Source: JAKACA01 sp049510975 | GTDB lineage: Bacteria > Actinomycetota > Acidimicrobiia > Acidimicrobiales > Bog-793 | Direction: 5' to 3' | DNA length: 64,000 nucleotides | NCBI GenBank assembly: GCA_049510975.1 | Contig: JBEKYM010000007.1 | Span: 62,001-126,000, forward strand | Shown here: in pieces, positions 36,037 through 44,218 of the stretch | How the letters are laid out: each line of letters begins with the position of its first letter | Numbering within the stretch: the first letter of the stretch is position 1 | Notes under the pieces: generated by a model | What the model saw: the letters and a program-made list of their open reading frames with translations, nothing else | Database searches by the model: none | Told to the model about the DNA's origin: nothing | Position numbers and translations under genes: made by a program

Positions 36037-36479
36037 GCCTCGGCTCCGGGTCGCGTCCGGCGTGCGCCCATGACCGCCGGGCCCCCCCGCCACAACGCCG
36101 GCATCGTGACGACACGGGCTCCGAGGTGGTCGAGATCGTGCTCGTGCTTCCCGCCGTCATGGCCCTCGTCACCCTGGGGTTGCAACTGGCGATGTGGGGC
36201 CTGGCAGCGCATGCCCTCAGCCTCGGGGTGGCGGAGGGAGGTGCAACGGCGCGCGCACGAACCGGTGACCCGCAGGCGGCAGCTGCCACCGTCCGCAACG
36301 ACGTGCACGACATCGCCGGATCGCTCGTCGGCTCTCTCAAGATCGAGGTCCGGACGCTGCCGAACGACTTCGTCGCCGTCTCGGCAACGGGAGTCGTACC
36401 GACGGTCTTTCCGGGCCTCGACCTTCATGTGTCCGCCGACAGCACGGGACCGGTGCAGGGGTTTCGGGCATCTGGATGA
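36033..36479 (+). CDS. TadE-like pseudopilin
   Basis: 148 residues. A ~40-residue basic leader ends in DDTGSEVVEIVLVLPAVMALVTLGLQLAMWG, the TadE pattern (rGs..VE.alvlP....l......) with its single N-terminal helix and conserved Glu. A beta-rich extracytoplasmic part follows. TadE proteins are minor pilins processed by the prepilin peptidase. ATGA overlap with the preceding peptide gene. Confidence 0.8.
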   Translation: MSLGSGSRPACAHDRRAPPPQRRHRDDTGSEVVEIVLVLPAVMALVTLGLQLAMWGLAAHALSLGVAEGGATARARTGDPQAAAATVRNDVHDIAGSLVGSLKIEVRTLPNDFVAVSATGVVPTVFPGLDLHVSADSTGPVQGFRASG

Positions 36480-36507
36480 CGCGAAGCAGGAAGGAGACGG
36501 GTGGACG

Positions 36508-36966
36508 ATGGCAGTAGAACGACGAGCGGTCCAGCCGGCCGGGCGTGCAGCAAGACGGGACCTCCAAGGTGGGTCAGCGAGCGCGGAGCTCGTCATGCTG
36601 ACCCCGCTGCTCGTGGCCGTCCTCGGCTGTGCCTTCTTCGCAGGACGCCTGGTGCTGGCTCGACAGGCGGTCGACGATGCCGCCCGAACAGCCCTGCAAT
36701 CGGCCGTGATCGCCTCCACCGCTGGCAATGCTCAGGAGATGGCGGCCGACACCGTGCGCGCCGTGCTCGAACCGGACGCAGGGTTGTGTGCGAGCATCAC
36801 CACGGCGACGGACACCTCGAACTTCGTGCCCGGTGGGACCGTGACCGTGACCGTGACGTGCCGCGTGCCGTTTGCTCGCCTCGCCTTTGCGGGCGTGCCC
36901 GGCTCCGTCACGTTGCAGGCGACTCGTGGGGGCAGCGTCGAGCCCTACCGGGAGCTCGGGCCATGA
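36508..36966 (+). CDS. TadE/TadF-like pseudopilin
   Basis: 152 residues with basic leader (RRAVQPAGRAARRDLQGG) and a pilin-like helix SASAELVMLTPLLVAVLGCAFFAGRLVLARQAVDDAART, the TadE-family pattern with Glu at +5. An extracytoplasmic portion with two Cys (LCASITTAT, TVTCRVPFARL) could form one disulfide. GGAG lies about twelve bases before the ATG. Minor pilin of the Tad apparatus by family and context. Confidence 0.78.
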   Translation: MAVERRAVQPAGRAARRDLQGGSASAELVMLTPLLVAVLGCAFFAGRLVLARQAVDDAARTALQSAVIASTAGNAQEMAADTVRAVLEPDAGLCASITTATDTSNFVPGGTVTVTVTCRVPFARLAFAGVPGSVTLQATRGGSVEPYRELGP

Positions 36967-37382
36967 CCTCGCCCCCAACACACGCGCACTCGGGCGGCGA
37001 CGAGGGCTCGCTGACACCGTTCGTACTCCTGCTGTGTGTCGCCCTCGCCGCCCTGCTGGGCCTCGTGGCCGAAGGGGGTCTCGTCTTGAGCGCCCGGGAG
37101 TCCGCCATGAGCGAAGTCGAGCAGGCAGCACGGGCGGGAGCGGCCGTGCTGACACCGGCCACCGTTCGCTCAGGCGGGATCTCGACCGGCGGCGCCCGGG
37201 CCGTTGCCGTCGCCGAGTTCTTGATGGCCCTCGACGGCCATCCAGGCACCGCCACCGACATCGACGGCGTCCTCACTGCCACGATCACCCCATTTCGGAT
37301 CCGCACGCCACTGCTGGCACTGGCCGGCGAAGGGTCCATCTCGGTGACGGCGACAGCAAGTGCTCGAGCCGCGGCGGGCTGA
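36963..37382 (+). CDS. TadG/Rv3654c-like secreted pilus protein
   Basis: 139 residues: GGDEGSLTPFVLLLCVALAALLGLVAEGGLVLSARESAMSEVEQAARAGAAVL, a hydrophobic helix preceded by acidic residues, as in TadG-like proteins and the helicase/secretion neighbourhood protein Rv3654c. It is followed by a small beta-rich part. ATGA overlap with the previous gene, so the four small genes form one translational unit. Confidence 0.72.
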   Translation: MTSPPTHAHSGGDEGSLTPFVLLLCVALAALLGLVAEGGLVLSARESAMSEVEQAARAGAAVLTPATVRSGGISTGGARAVAVAEFLMALDGHPGTATDIDGVLTATITPFRIRTPLLALAGEGSISVTATASARAAAG

Positions 37383-37383
37383 T

Positions 37384-39720
37384 GTGGGCTCGGGGGCCCG
37401 CCGGCGGGAGGCGGCCGGTTTGCGGCCGGCGGGGCCAGGTGCCCTCGCCTGCGCCGCGATCGCGCTCGTTTCGCTGGGCGTGATGGCTGCCGTCGGACTC
37501 CCCGTGTCCGCGCTGCACGCCCTGCTCGCGCTCGTCACCCATCCGTCGCACCGAGTCGGGGACGCAGGCCTGGTCGCCCTGCTGTCCGGCTCGTGCTGGT
37601 TGGCAGGGCTCGCTGTCGCCGCCCGGTCGGCCGCCGCGACGACGCCCTCGCCCAGCGGACGGCATGGACTTGTGCCGTCAGGGTGGGCCTCTGTCACAAT
37701 GACGGCCACGCCAGCGACCGTGTCGGGCGACTCAGAACCTCGAGGCCGGCGGCGACGCCGGGAGGATCGCTTCGACGCACCCCACCCTCGACCGAGAGCC
37801 GAAATGCCCGTACACAGACCCGGAGCGAACGGCGAAGCAGAGCCGCCACGGCGGGCCGGACTGGACCGGGGGCCGGCGGCAGAATCGGCGGCGGCGGATT
37901 TGGTGGCGGCGTCGGAATCGGCGTCCGGGGTCCGAGCGCCCTCGACTTCCACGATCGCCCGAGCAGGCGTGGCCGACGCCTCACCGCGCCCGCGGGCAAG
38001 CTCGCCCGCATTGCCGCCACTCCCTGCGATCCCTCCAATGGCCGCCTTGCTCGCCTCGAGCCGCGACGAGGGCGAGATCGTATCGGCCGGACATCTCGAG
38101 GACCCGGAGTGGACGCGTGCGTTGCTGGGCCTCTCGGACGCCGTGGCGCCCAATGCCGAACGCCCGCTCGCCTGGACGCTCGAAGCTGCCGGGTTCGGGG
38201 CGTTCCTGGAGGCAGCCAACGAGCCGGCGCCGCCGTTTCGGGAGGATGCTGCGGGAGTTGGTTGGTTCCTCCCTCGGGACCCCCGCCTCGTCGAGCCCGT
38301 CTCGCCCGGAGCGGTGGTCTGGGCGAGCAGGCGAACCGGGCTGATCACGTTGTGGCAGGACGAGCGCCGGCGAGCTCTCCTCGATACCGTCGCTGCCGGC
38401 ACCGTCGCCCTCGACGGCCCGCCCGTCGCAGTCGGCTACACGCTGTCGGACATCGTCGTCGAGTTGGCCTCCCGGCGATGGTCGGACCTCGACGACGTGA
38501 TGCTCGTCGGGTTCGGGCGCGAGATGCACGGCCTCGAGAACGTTCGCTACGTCCCGACCATCGAGGATGCCGTCGCCCGACTCACGGACTCAGACCGATC
38601 GGACGCCCAAGGCGCTCGTTGCTTCATCATCGCCCCGATGCCTGTCGACGAGGCTCGGCGAGCGGCGCTCGGTCGCTTTCTCCGGCTCGTCGAGCAGACG
38701 CCGCTCTCGGGCGCCATCTGCTGCGACACCGCGGTCCGACCGCGCTGCACGTGGCATCTGTCGTCGCATGGTCAGACGCTCCGCTTCGAAGTGAGCGGTC
38801 GGGCCGGTCCCTCCGCCGTGCTGTCGCCGGAACGCTGGGCGGAGCGCACCGGGACTTCACTGCGAGTCGCTCGAGGCCCCGCCAACATGGCGGCGGTCCC
38901 GGCTCGACACGACCTCCGACGAGCCGCACCGGTCGCCGTCATGAGCGAGGACCGTGAAGCCTCCGCCGGCGTCGAGGTCCGAGTCCTCGGACCCGTCCAA
39001 GTCCTCGGGACTTCCGAAAGCCTGGAAGGCCGGCCGGTATTGAAGGAGCTGGTCGTCTACCTGGCTTTTCACGCTCGGGGCGTCACGGGTGAGACGTGCG
39101 CCGCAGCCTTATGGCCCGACCGGCGAGTGCCCGTCCAGTCCTTGGCCAACCGCCTGCACGAGGCTCGTCGAGCGCTCGGGTCCACGCCGGACGGCCGACC
39201 GAGGTTGATGCGTACCGACGGGCGCCACCTGCTCGCCTCGGACGTGCGAACGGACTGGGACCGCTTCGTCGGCCTGACCTCGGCCGGCTCTGGGCCGGCG
39301 AGCTGGCGTCAAGCGCTCATGCTCGTCCGCGGGCGGCCGTTCACCGGACTCGGCAAGGGCGACTGGACGGTCTTCGAAGGCCTCCAAGCGGCCGTCGAGA
39401 CCGCGCTCTTGACGGTCTCGACGCGCTTGGCAGAGCACTCGCTCGATGTCGGCGACCCACTCGGGGCCGAGTGGGCGATCCGACGCGGGCTGGCGGCGAC
39501 ACCCTGGGACGAGGGGCTCTACCGCCTGCTCATGACTGCCGCCGATGCCGCCGGCAACCGGGGTGGCGTGGAGTCGGCACTCCGGTCGCTGGCCCAGGTG
39601 CTCGACTGGTCCGGTGATCCGATCGACGTCGTTCACCCCGAGACGGCGGCGCTCTACCGGCAGCTGACGGGCAAGTCGGGCCAAAACGAAAGCACGAAGC
39701 ACCCGGCCGCCCCGCATTAG
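37384..39720 (+). CDS. Membrane-anchored protein with C-terminal BTAD domain
   Basis: A 778-residue protein. Two N-terminal TM helices (LACAAIALVSLGVMAAVGL; LVALLSGSCWLAGLAVAA) are followed by a ~300-residue Arg/Ala/Pro-rich then globular middle part of unknown function. The C-terminal ~260 residues resemble SARP-type regulators: a winged-helix/OmpR-like DNA-binding part (VEVRVLGPVQVLGTSESLEGRPVLKELVVYLAFHARGVT...ALWPDR) and a bacterial transcriptional activator domain with TPR-like helices (TRLAEHSLDVGDPLGAEWAIRRGLAATPWDEGLYRLLM). It follows TadG immediately and probably senses or regulates the pilus; that link is inferred. GTG at 37384; an in-frame GTG at 37360 is possible. Confidence 0.8.
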   Translation: MGSGARRREAAGLRPAGPGALACAAIALVSLGVMAAVGLPVSALHALLALVTHPSHRVGDAGLVALLSGSCWLAGLAVAARSAAATTPSPSGRHGLVPSGWASVTMTATPATVSGDSEPRGRRRRREDRFDAPHPRPRAEMPVHRPGANGEAEPPRRAGLDRGPAAESAAADLVAASESASGVRAPSTSTIARAGVADASPRPRASSPALPPLPAIPPMAALLASSRDEGEIVSAGHLEDPEWTRALLGLSDAVAPNAERPLAWTLEAAGFGAFLEAANEPAPPFREDAAGVGWFLPRDPRLVEPVSPGAVVWASRRTGLITLWQDERRRALLDTVAAGTVALDGPPVAVGYTLSDIVVELASRRWSDLDDVMLVGFGREMHGLENVRYVPTIEDAVARLTDSDRSDAQGARCFIIAPMPVDEARRAALGRFLRLVEQTPLSGAICCDTAVRPRCTWHLSSHGQTLRFEVSGRAGPSAVLSPERWAERTGTSLRVARGPANMAAVPARHDLRRAAPVAVMSEDREASAGVEVRVLGPVQVLGTSESLEGRPVLKELVVYLAFHARGVTGETCAAALWPDRRVPVQSLANRLHEARRALGSTPDGRPRLMRTDGRHLLASDVRTDWDRFVGLTSAGSGPASWRQALMLVRGRPFTGLGKGDWTVFEGLQAAVETALLTVSTRLAEHSLDVGDPLGAEWAIRRGLAATPWDEGLYRLLMTAADAAGNRGGVESALRSLAQVLDWSGDPIDVVHPETAALYRQLTGKSGQNESTKHPAAPH

Positions 39721-39762
39721 CCTCGCAGGGCATCGGCTCCCGACCGGAGCCCGGGAGGCATC

Positions 39763-40539
39763 GTGGGGATACTCGAGAACAAGCGCATCGTCGTCACGGG
39801 CGTGCTCACCGACGCCTCGCTCGCCTTTCCCGTCGCCCGCCTGGCGATCGAGGAGGGCGCCGAGATCGTCCTCACGGGCGCCGGGCGTGGCCTCTCGCTC
39901 ACCAAGCGCACGGCACGGCGCCTCCCCGTCACCCCGGACGTCTTCGAGCTCGACGTGACCCAGCCCGAGCACGCCGAGGCGCTCGCCAGTGAACTGGCGC
40001 AGCGCTGGGGCTCGCTCGACGGCGTCGTGCACGCCATCGGCAACGCCCCGGAGGCCTGCCTCGGCGGGGACATCCTCCGGGCCGACTGGCCCGACGTCGC
40101 CTTGGCGCTGCAGATCTCGACGTTCTCGCTGAAGCTGCTGGCGGCCGCCTTTGCGCCCCTCCTCGAGAAAGCGGCCGACGGAGGCTCCATCGTCGGGCTC
40201 GACTTCGACGGCACCGTCGCCTGGCCGGCCTACGACTGGATGGGCGTGGCCAAGGCAGGGTTGGAGTCGCTCACCCGCTACCTCGCCCGTGACCTCGGCC
40301 CGAGAAACATCCGCGTCAACCTCATCGCCGCCGGCCCCGTCCGGACGATGGCGGCGAAGTCGATCCCGGGCTTTGCGAAATTCGAGGAGGTCTGGGACGG
40401 GCGGGCACCGCTCGGCTGGGACGTGCACGACGCCGAGCCCGTCGCCAAGGCGACCGTGGCACTGTTGTCCGGCTACTTCCCGAAGACCACAGGCGAGATG
40501 ATCCACGTCGACGGCGGCTTCCATGCCACCGGAGCTTGA
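39763..40539 (+). CDS. fabI: Enoyl-[acyl-carrier-protein] reductase, InhA type
   Basis: NADH-dependent last reductase of type II fatty-acid elongation. The sequence follows mycobacterial InhA: NKRIVVTGVLTDASLAFPVARLAIEEGAEIVLTG (cofactor fold), FELDVTQPEHAEAL, DGVVHAIGNAPE and the catalytic YDWMGVAKAGLESL (Tyr-x6-Lys) followed by RVNLIAAGPVRTMAA. 258 residues (InhA has 269). GTG at 39763 with GGGAGG just upstream. FabG is not adjacent, unlike in mycobacteria. Confidence 0.93.
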   Translation: MGILENKRIVVTGVLTDASLAFPVARLAIEEGAEIVLTGAGRGLSLTKRTARRLPVTPDVFELDVTQPEHAEALASELAQRWGSLDGVVHAIGNAPEACLGGDILRADWPDVALALQISTFSLKLLAAAFAPLLEKAADGGSIVGLDFDGTVAWPAYDWMGVAKAGLESLTRYLARDLGPRNIRVNLIAAGPVRTMAAKSIPGFAKFEEVWDGRAPLGWDVHDAEPVAKATVALLSGYFPKTTGEMIHVDGGFHATGA

Positions 40540-40550
40540 GAGGAGACCGG

Positions 40551-40946
40551 GTGCCCACACCTTCGCAAGTCACCGATGCCGTAGCCGCCTACGCGGCGGC
40601 CGTCTCGTCGGCTGACAAGGACGCCATCATGGCGTGCTACGGCCCAGAGCCCACGGTCACCGACCCCTACCCGGGACCGACGCATGAGGGCCGCGACGGC
40701 GTGTCGGGCTTCTGGGATGGAGTCCTCGGACTCGGGACGCCCGTCTCCTTCGTGCCCGAGCGCGTCGTGGTGGCCGGTGAGCGGGGCGTGTTCTTCTTCA
40801 CGATCCAGCTCGACATCGGCGAAGGCGAAGGCAAGGCCAGGGTGCAGGTGGAGGGCTACGACATCCTCTCGATCGGCGACGACGGCCTCATCGCCGACCA
40901 GCTGGCCTACTGGGACCCGGCTTCGATGCACCCGGTCGCCAGCTGA
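40551..40946 (+). CDS. SnoaL/NTF2-like fold protein
   Basis: 131 residues with the cone-shaped NTF2-like pattern: VAAYAAAVSSADKDAIMACYGPEPTVTDPYPGPTHEGRDGVSGFWDGVL, then beta strands (RGVFFFTIQLDI; ARVQVEGYDILSIGDDGLIADQLAYWDP). Related proteins include ketosteroid isomerases and polyketide cyclases, so substrate is unknown. GTG at 40551 preceded by GAGGAG six bases away. It starts 11 bases after fabI and is probably co-transcribed. Confidence 0.82.
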   Translation: MPTPSQVTDAVAAYAAAVSSADKDAIMACYGPEPTVTDPYPGPTHEGRDGVSGFWDGVLGLGTPVSFVPERVVVAGERGVFFFTIQLDIGEGEGKARVQVEGYDILSIGDDGLIADQLAYWDPASMHPVAS

Positions 40947-41049
40947 CACGGATCGGATCCCGGCGCTGACACCGGGCCGGCGCAAACCACGGGCTCGGCC
41001 CGCGCGGCCAGCACGAACCTCGAGCGCAGGGCGACGCCACAGCTCACCG

Positions 41050-41826
41050 GTGTCGTGGCTCGTCGTGCCCGCCGTGGCCGTGCTCTGCTGGATCCTCTGG
41101 CCGGCGGCGGCCGCCCCCGGGGCGCTCCGGACCGGGGCCGGCCAGTACTGGGGCGTGGACTCTGTCGCCAGCGTCGGTTCCCGCATCTCGTCGGTCCAGC
41201 AGGCCTATGACGCCACGCCGTCGTTCTGGGGGCGCTACCTGAGCGACTGCACCGGAGCCTGCGGGAGCAACCTCACCCTGCCCGAGGCGCGCCGGGATCT
41301 CAACGATCACCTGGCGCTCCTGCTCGTGGTCGCCGACGCCGGCGGGCGCCACGATCGAGGGGGCGCCAACGGCCGCGCTGACGGGCGGCGCGCCGTGGCT
41401 GCGGCCCGCGCCCTCGGAGTGCCCGCCGGCGTCGCCATCTTCAAGGACTTCGAGAACGACAGCCCCGAGAACCCCGCCTTCGTCATCGCCTGGTTCGGCG
41501 CCGTCGCCGCCGGCGGGTACGCCCCCGGCTACTACCTGAACGCCGAGGCGGGCGAGGACGGCGTCTCCGCCTACTGCCGGGCGGTCGCTCTCGATCCCGC
41601 CGTGGGGTCGTCCTACCTGTGGGCGAGCGAGAGCGAGCCGGACGCCTCCGCCTCGACTGCACCAGGGCAGGCGCCGGCGTACTTCGGTGGTGGCGGGGCG
41701 GCGGTGTTTCCATCGTGCGCCGGCCGCAAGATCGTCTGGCAGTACAGCGAGGCGGATCGTGCCGGCGTGGACGAGGACGAGGCGCTCACCCTCGGGCCGT
41801 TCTGGCGCTCGGCGGGAGCTTCCTGA
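41050..41826 (+). CDS. Secreted DUF1906-like (glycoside-hydrolase-like) protein
   Basis: 258 residues. The N-terminal stretch is hydrophobic (MSWLVVPAVAVLCWILWPAAA), a signal peptide or anchor. The body starts QYWGVDSVASVGSRISSVQQAYDATPSFWGRYLSDC and continues with ARALGVPAGVAIFKDFENDSP, YAPGYYLNAEA and IVWQYSEADRAGVDEDEAL, matching the lysozyme-like TIM-barrel DUF1906 family (Rv2525c-like), often Tat-exported and acting on the envelope. GTG at 41050 is the first start before the hydrophobic segment. An Arg-rich stretch just upstream in frame (40980-41049) could belong to a longer, Tat-like signal, but no start codon supports it. Confidence 0.78.
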   Translation: MSWLVVPAVAVLCWILWPAAAAPGALRTGAGQYWGVDSVASVGSRISSVQQAYDATPSFWGRYLSDCTGACGSNLTLPEARRDLNDHLALLLVVADAGGRHDRGGANGRADGRRAVAAARALGVPAGVAIFKDFENDSPENPAFVIAWFGAVAAGGYAPGYYLNAEAGEDGVSAYCRAVALDPAVGSSYLWASESEPDASASTAPGQAPAYFGGGGAAVFPSCAGRKIVWQYSEADRAGVDEDEALTLGPFWRSAGAS

Positions 41827-41868
41827 CCCGCGGTAAAGGAGGCGGGAAGGGCTTGCTACCCTTGCGGC

Positions 41869-42135
41869 GTGAGCGCGGCGCCCGAGGGTCGCCCGGTTGC
41901 CAGTAACACCGGCCGCTGGATGACGTCAGTCCGATTCCTCCTCGGCCTCGGGTCGCTGCTGCTCCTCACGACGATCGCCTTCGTGCACGACGGCTCGCGG
42001 CGCCGGCGTCCGGATGGCGATCCGAGCGCGTGGAAGCTCGTCGTGTGGCTCGTGCTCGCGCTCGGCACCTTCGCCGGCCTGAGCGCCGTTGCCGGCTCGC
42101 ACCCGCAACCGGCACCGCGGCTGCTGATGCATTGA
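41869..42135 (+). CDS. Small two-helix membrane protein
   Basis: 88 residues with two TM helices (FLLGLGSLLLLTTIAFV; LVVWLVLALGTFAGLSAVA), separated by an Arg-rich loop (HDGSRRRRPDGDPSAWK). No family recognised. GTG start; TACCCT at 41857-41862, seven bases before it, would suit a -10 element and a leaderless message. Converges with the chelatase gene, 19 bases away. Confidence 0.5.
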   Translation: MSAAPEGRPVASNTGRWMTSVRFLLGLGSLLLLTTIAFVHDGSRRRRPDGDPSAWKLVVWLVLALGTFAGLSAVAGSHPQPAPRLLMH

Positions 42136-42154
42136 GGGCCGCCTGGGCTGCCGG

Positions 42155-44218
42155 CTATGGATGCGTCTCGAGGTCGACGAGGACGGAACGGACGGCCTGG
42201 TCGATGCCCTCGCCCGTGACGGTGGCGAGTCGGAGGTAGCGGGCGCCCATCGTTTCGGCGAGCGCTTCGCCCAGCCGGAGCGGCGTCGCCCCAGACTCGA
42301 CGTCGACGACGAGCGCAGGCACTCGAGCCTTCGCCACCCGACCGGCCGCCGAGAGCGCCGCCGCCACCGGATCGAGCCCGTCGGGTGCCGCCGTCGCCCG
42401 GCCGTCGGAGACAACCACGAGGACGGGCGCGTAGCCCCGTGTGCTCGGCCCGAGACAGACCTCGAGCGAGCAGAGGATCGCCTCGGCAAGCGGCGTGCGC
42501 CCGCCGGTTGGGACGGCGGCCAGGCGGCTGCGGGCGACTTCGATGCTGGCCGTGGGCCGCAGGATGAGCTGGGCGCCGCTGCCGCTGAAGCTGACGACGG
42601 CGACGCGATCGCGACGCTGATAGGCATCGGTGAGCAGCCGCAGCACGGCGCCCCGGGCCGCAACGGCTCGCTGCTCTGCTCCCATCGAGCCGGAGGCGTC
42701 CACACACAGCACGATGAGGTGCGAGAGCCGCCGCTCGGCCACGACCTCCTGGAGGTCGGAGACGTCCACGAGCGGGCCCGCGAGACCCTCGTCCTGCGGC
42801 GAGCCGGCTGGGTGCGACTGTCGGCGAGCAGCCGACTCGAGCGCCGTCGGGACGAGGGCCACCCGCCGGGCGCCGGCACCGGCGGGTCTCGACGACACCG
42901 GCCGGCCGGTACCGCTCGGCTGGCGGTCGGCCGTCGGGTGGCGCCCCCGCTGCGTACCGAGATCGGTGTAGGCCGTCGTGGAGGAATGCAGCCTGCCAAC
43001 CCGTGCCGGCAGGCCGATGGCATGCACCTCGGCCACCTGCCCGTCGAGGGGCTGCCGCTCCGGCGGCGGGGTCGCGGGCTCGCCGGGCCGGGCGGCGTCG
43101 GGGAGCGTGGAGGTGTGCCCGCCCCGACTGCCGCCGGCGCCACTGCCGCTAGCTGCTGGCGCATCCGGCTCGCCCGCCGTGCCGGTGCCGGACATCTCGC
43201 TCCCGCCCGCCGCCGGGTCGCCACCGGCGTTGGCCGGCGATCCGGCGCCACCGGCCTGGCCCAACGCCTCCGCCAGAGCGGCGTCCAGCTCGTCCGGTGC
43301 AACGCCCGGCGAGTCGAAAGGCCCACGCCGGCGGCGGTGGCCGAGTGCGAGGGCGGCAACCGTGCGGATGTCGTCGACCGACGTCTCGGACCTCCCCTCC
43401 AGCCCTGCCACGGCGGCGGCGGCCCGGCAGAGGGACAGGTCGGCCCGGAGCCCGTCGGCACCGAGCGACACGGCCATGCGAGCGGCCACCTCGATAATGG
43501 GATCGGGCACCGTCGCCGGCACGCACGACGCCAGCCGGGCGGCGAGCTCGGCCGTCGCACCCGACCACGACTCGACGAAGCCGGCCGGATCGGCGTCGAA
43601 GGCGAGCCGGCGGCGAACCGCCTCGGCCCGCTCGTCGGGGTCGGTCGACGACGCCACATCGACCGCCAGTCCGAAACGGTCCAACAGCTGCGGCCTCAAC
43701 TCCCCCTCCTCCGGGTTCATCGAGCCCACGAGGAAGAAACGCGCCCCATGCTGCACGCTCACCCCGTCGCGCTCCACCCGGTTGACGCCCGAGACGGCGA
43801 CGTCGAGGAGCACGTCCACGAGGTGGTCGGGCAGGAGGTTGACCTCGTCGACGTACAGCAGCCCTCCGTCGGCGGCCGCCAGCAGTCCCGGGGCAAAGTG
43901 GCGCTCCCCGCCCCGGAGGACGGCGCCGAGGTCGAGCGTCCCCACGAGCCGGTCCTCCGTCGCCCCGATCGGCAGGTCCACGAACGGGGGCGCCGGCTCG
44001 CCGGGCATGAGGGCCGCCAACCCGCGGGCGAGCGTCGTCTTGGCGGAGCCCTTCTCGCCTCGCAGCAGCACGCCGCCGAGCCGGGGCTCGACGGCGCCGA
44101 TGAGGAGGGCGAGCTTGACCTCGTCCATCCCGACGACGGCGACGAAGGGAAAGCCGACCGGTCGGCCCACGAGCTCGACCGCCCTGGCCGGTGCGGCCGG
44201 CCTCACGTTGTCGCTCAT
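42155..44218 (-). CDS. Fused ChlI/ChlD-type chelatase AAA+ and VWA subunit
   Basis: 687 residues combining both small chelatase subunits. The AAA+ module is N-terminal: Walker A LLRGEKGSAKTTLARGL, Walker B GGLLYVDEVNLLPDHL, sensor GSMNPEEGELRPQLLDRFGLAVDV. A ~130-residue Pro/Gly/Ser linker (about 330-480) follows, then a VWA domain with the metal-ion-dependent site (LIVLCVDASGSMGAEQ; later VVSDGRATAAP). It is next to CobN, so it most likely energises cobalt insertion into hydrogenobyrinate diamide in place of CobS/CobT. ATG at 44218 overlaps the cobN stop. Confidence 0.9.
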   Translation of the reverse strand: MSDNVRPAAPARAVELVGRPVGFPFVAVVGMDEVKLALLIGAVEPRLGGVLLRGEKGSAKTTLARGLAALMPGEPAPPFVDLPIGATEDRLVGTLDLGAVLRGGERHFAPGLLAAADGGLLYVDEVNLLPDHLVDVLLDVAVSGVNRVERDGVSVQHGARFFLVGSMNPEEGELRPQLLDRFGLAVDVASSTDPDERAEAVRRRLAFDADPAGFVESWSGATAELAARLASCVPATVPDPIIEVAARMAVSLGADGLRADLSLCRAAAAVAGLEGRSETSVDDIRTVAALALGHRRRRGPFDSPGVAPDELDAALAEALGQAGGAGSPANAGGDPAAGGSEMSGTGTAGEPDAPAASGSGAGGSRGGHTSTLPDAARPGEPATPPPERQPLDGQVAEVHAIGLPARVGRLHSSTTAYTDLGTQRGRHPTADRQPSGTGRPVSSRPAGAGARRVALVPTALESAARRQSHPAGSPQDEGLAGPLVDVSDLQEVVAERRLSHLIVLCVDASGSMGAEQRAVAARGAVLRLLTDAYQRRDRVAVVSFSGSGAQLILRPTASIEVARSRLAAVPTGGRTPLAEAILCSLEVCLGPSTRGYAPVLVVVSDGRATAAPDGLDPVAAALSAAGRVAKARVPALVVDVESGATPLRLGEALAETMGARYLRLATVTGEGIDQAVRSVLVDLETHP

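Noticed and set aside
36070..36966. Longer reading frame leading into the second TadE-like gene
   Set aside because: The upstream part is the first TadE-like gene in a shifted frame. ATG 36508 has a ribosome site and gives a proper pilin leader.
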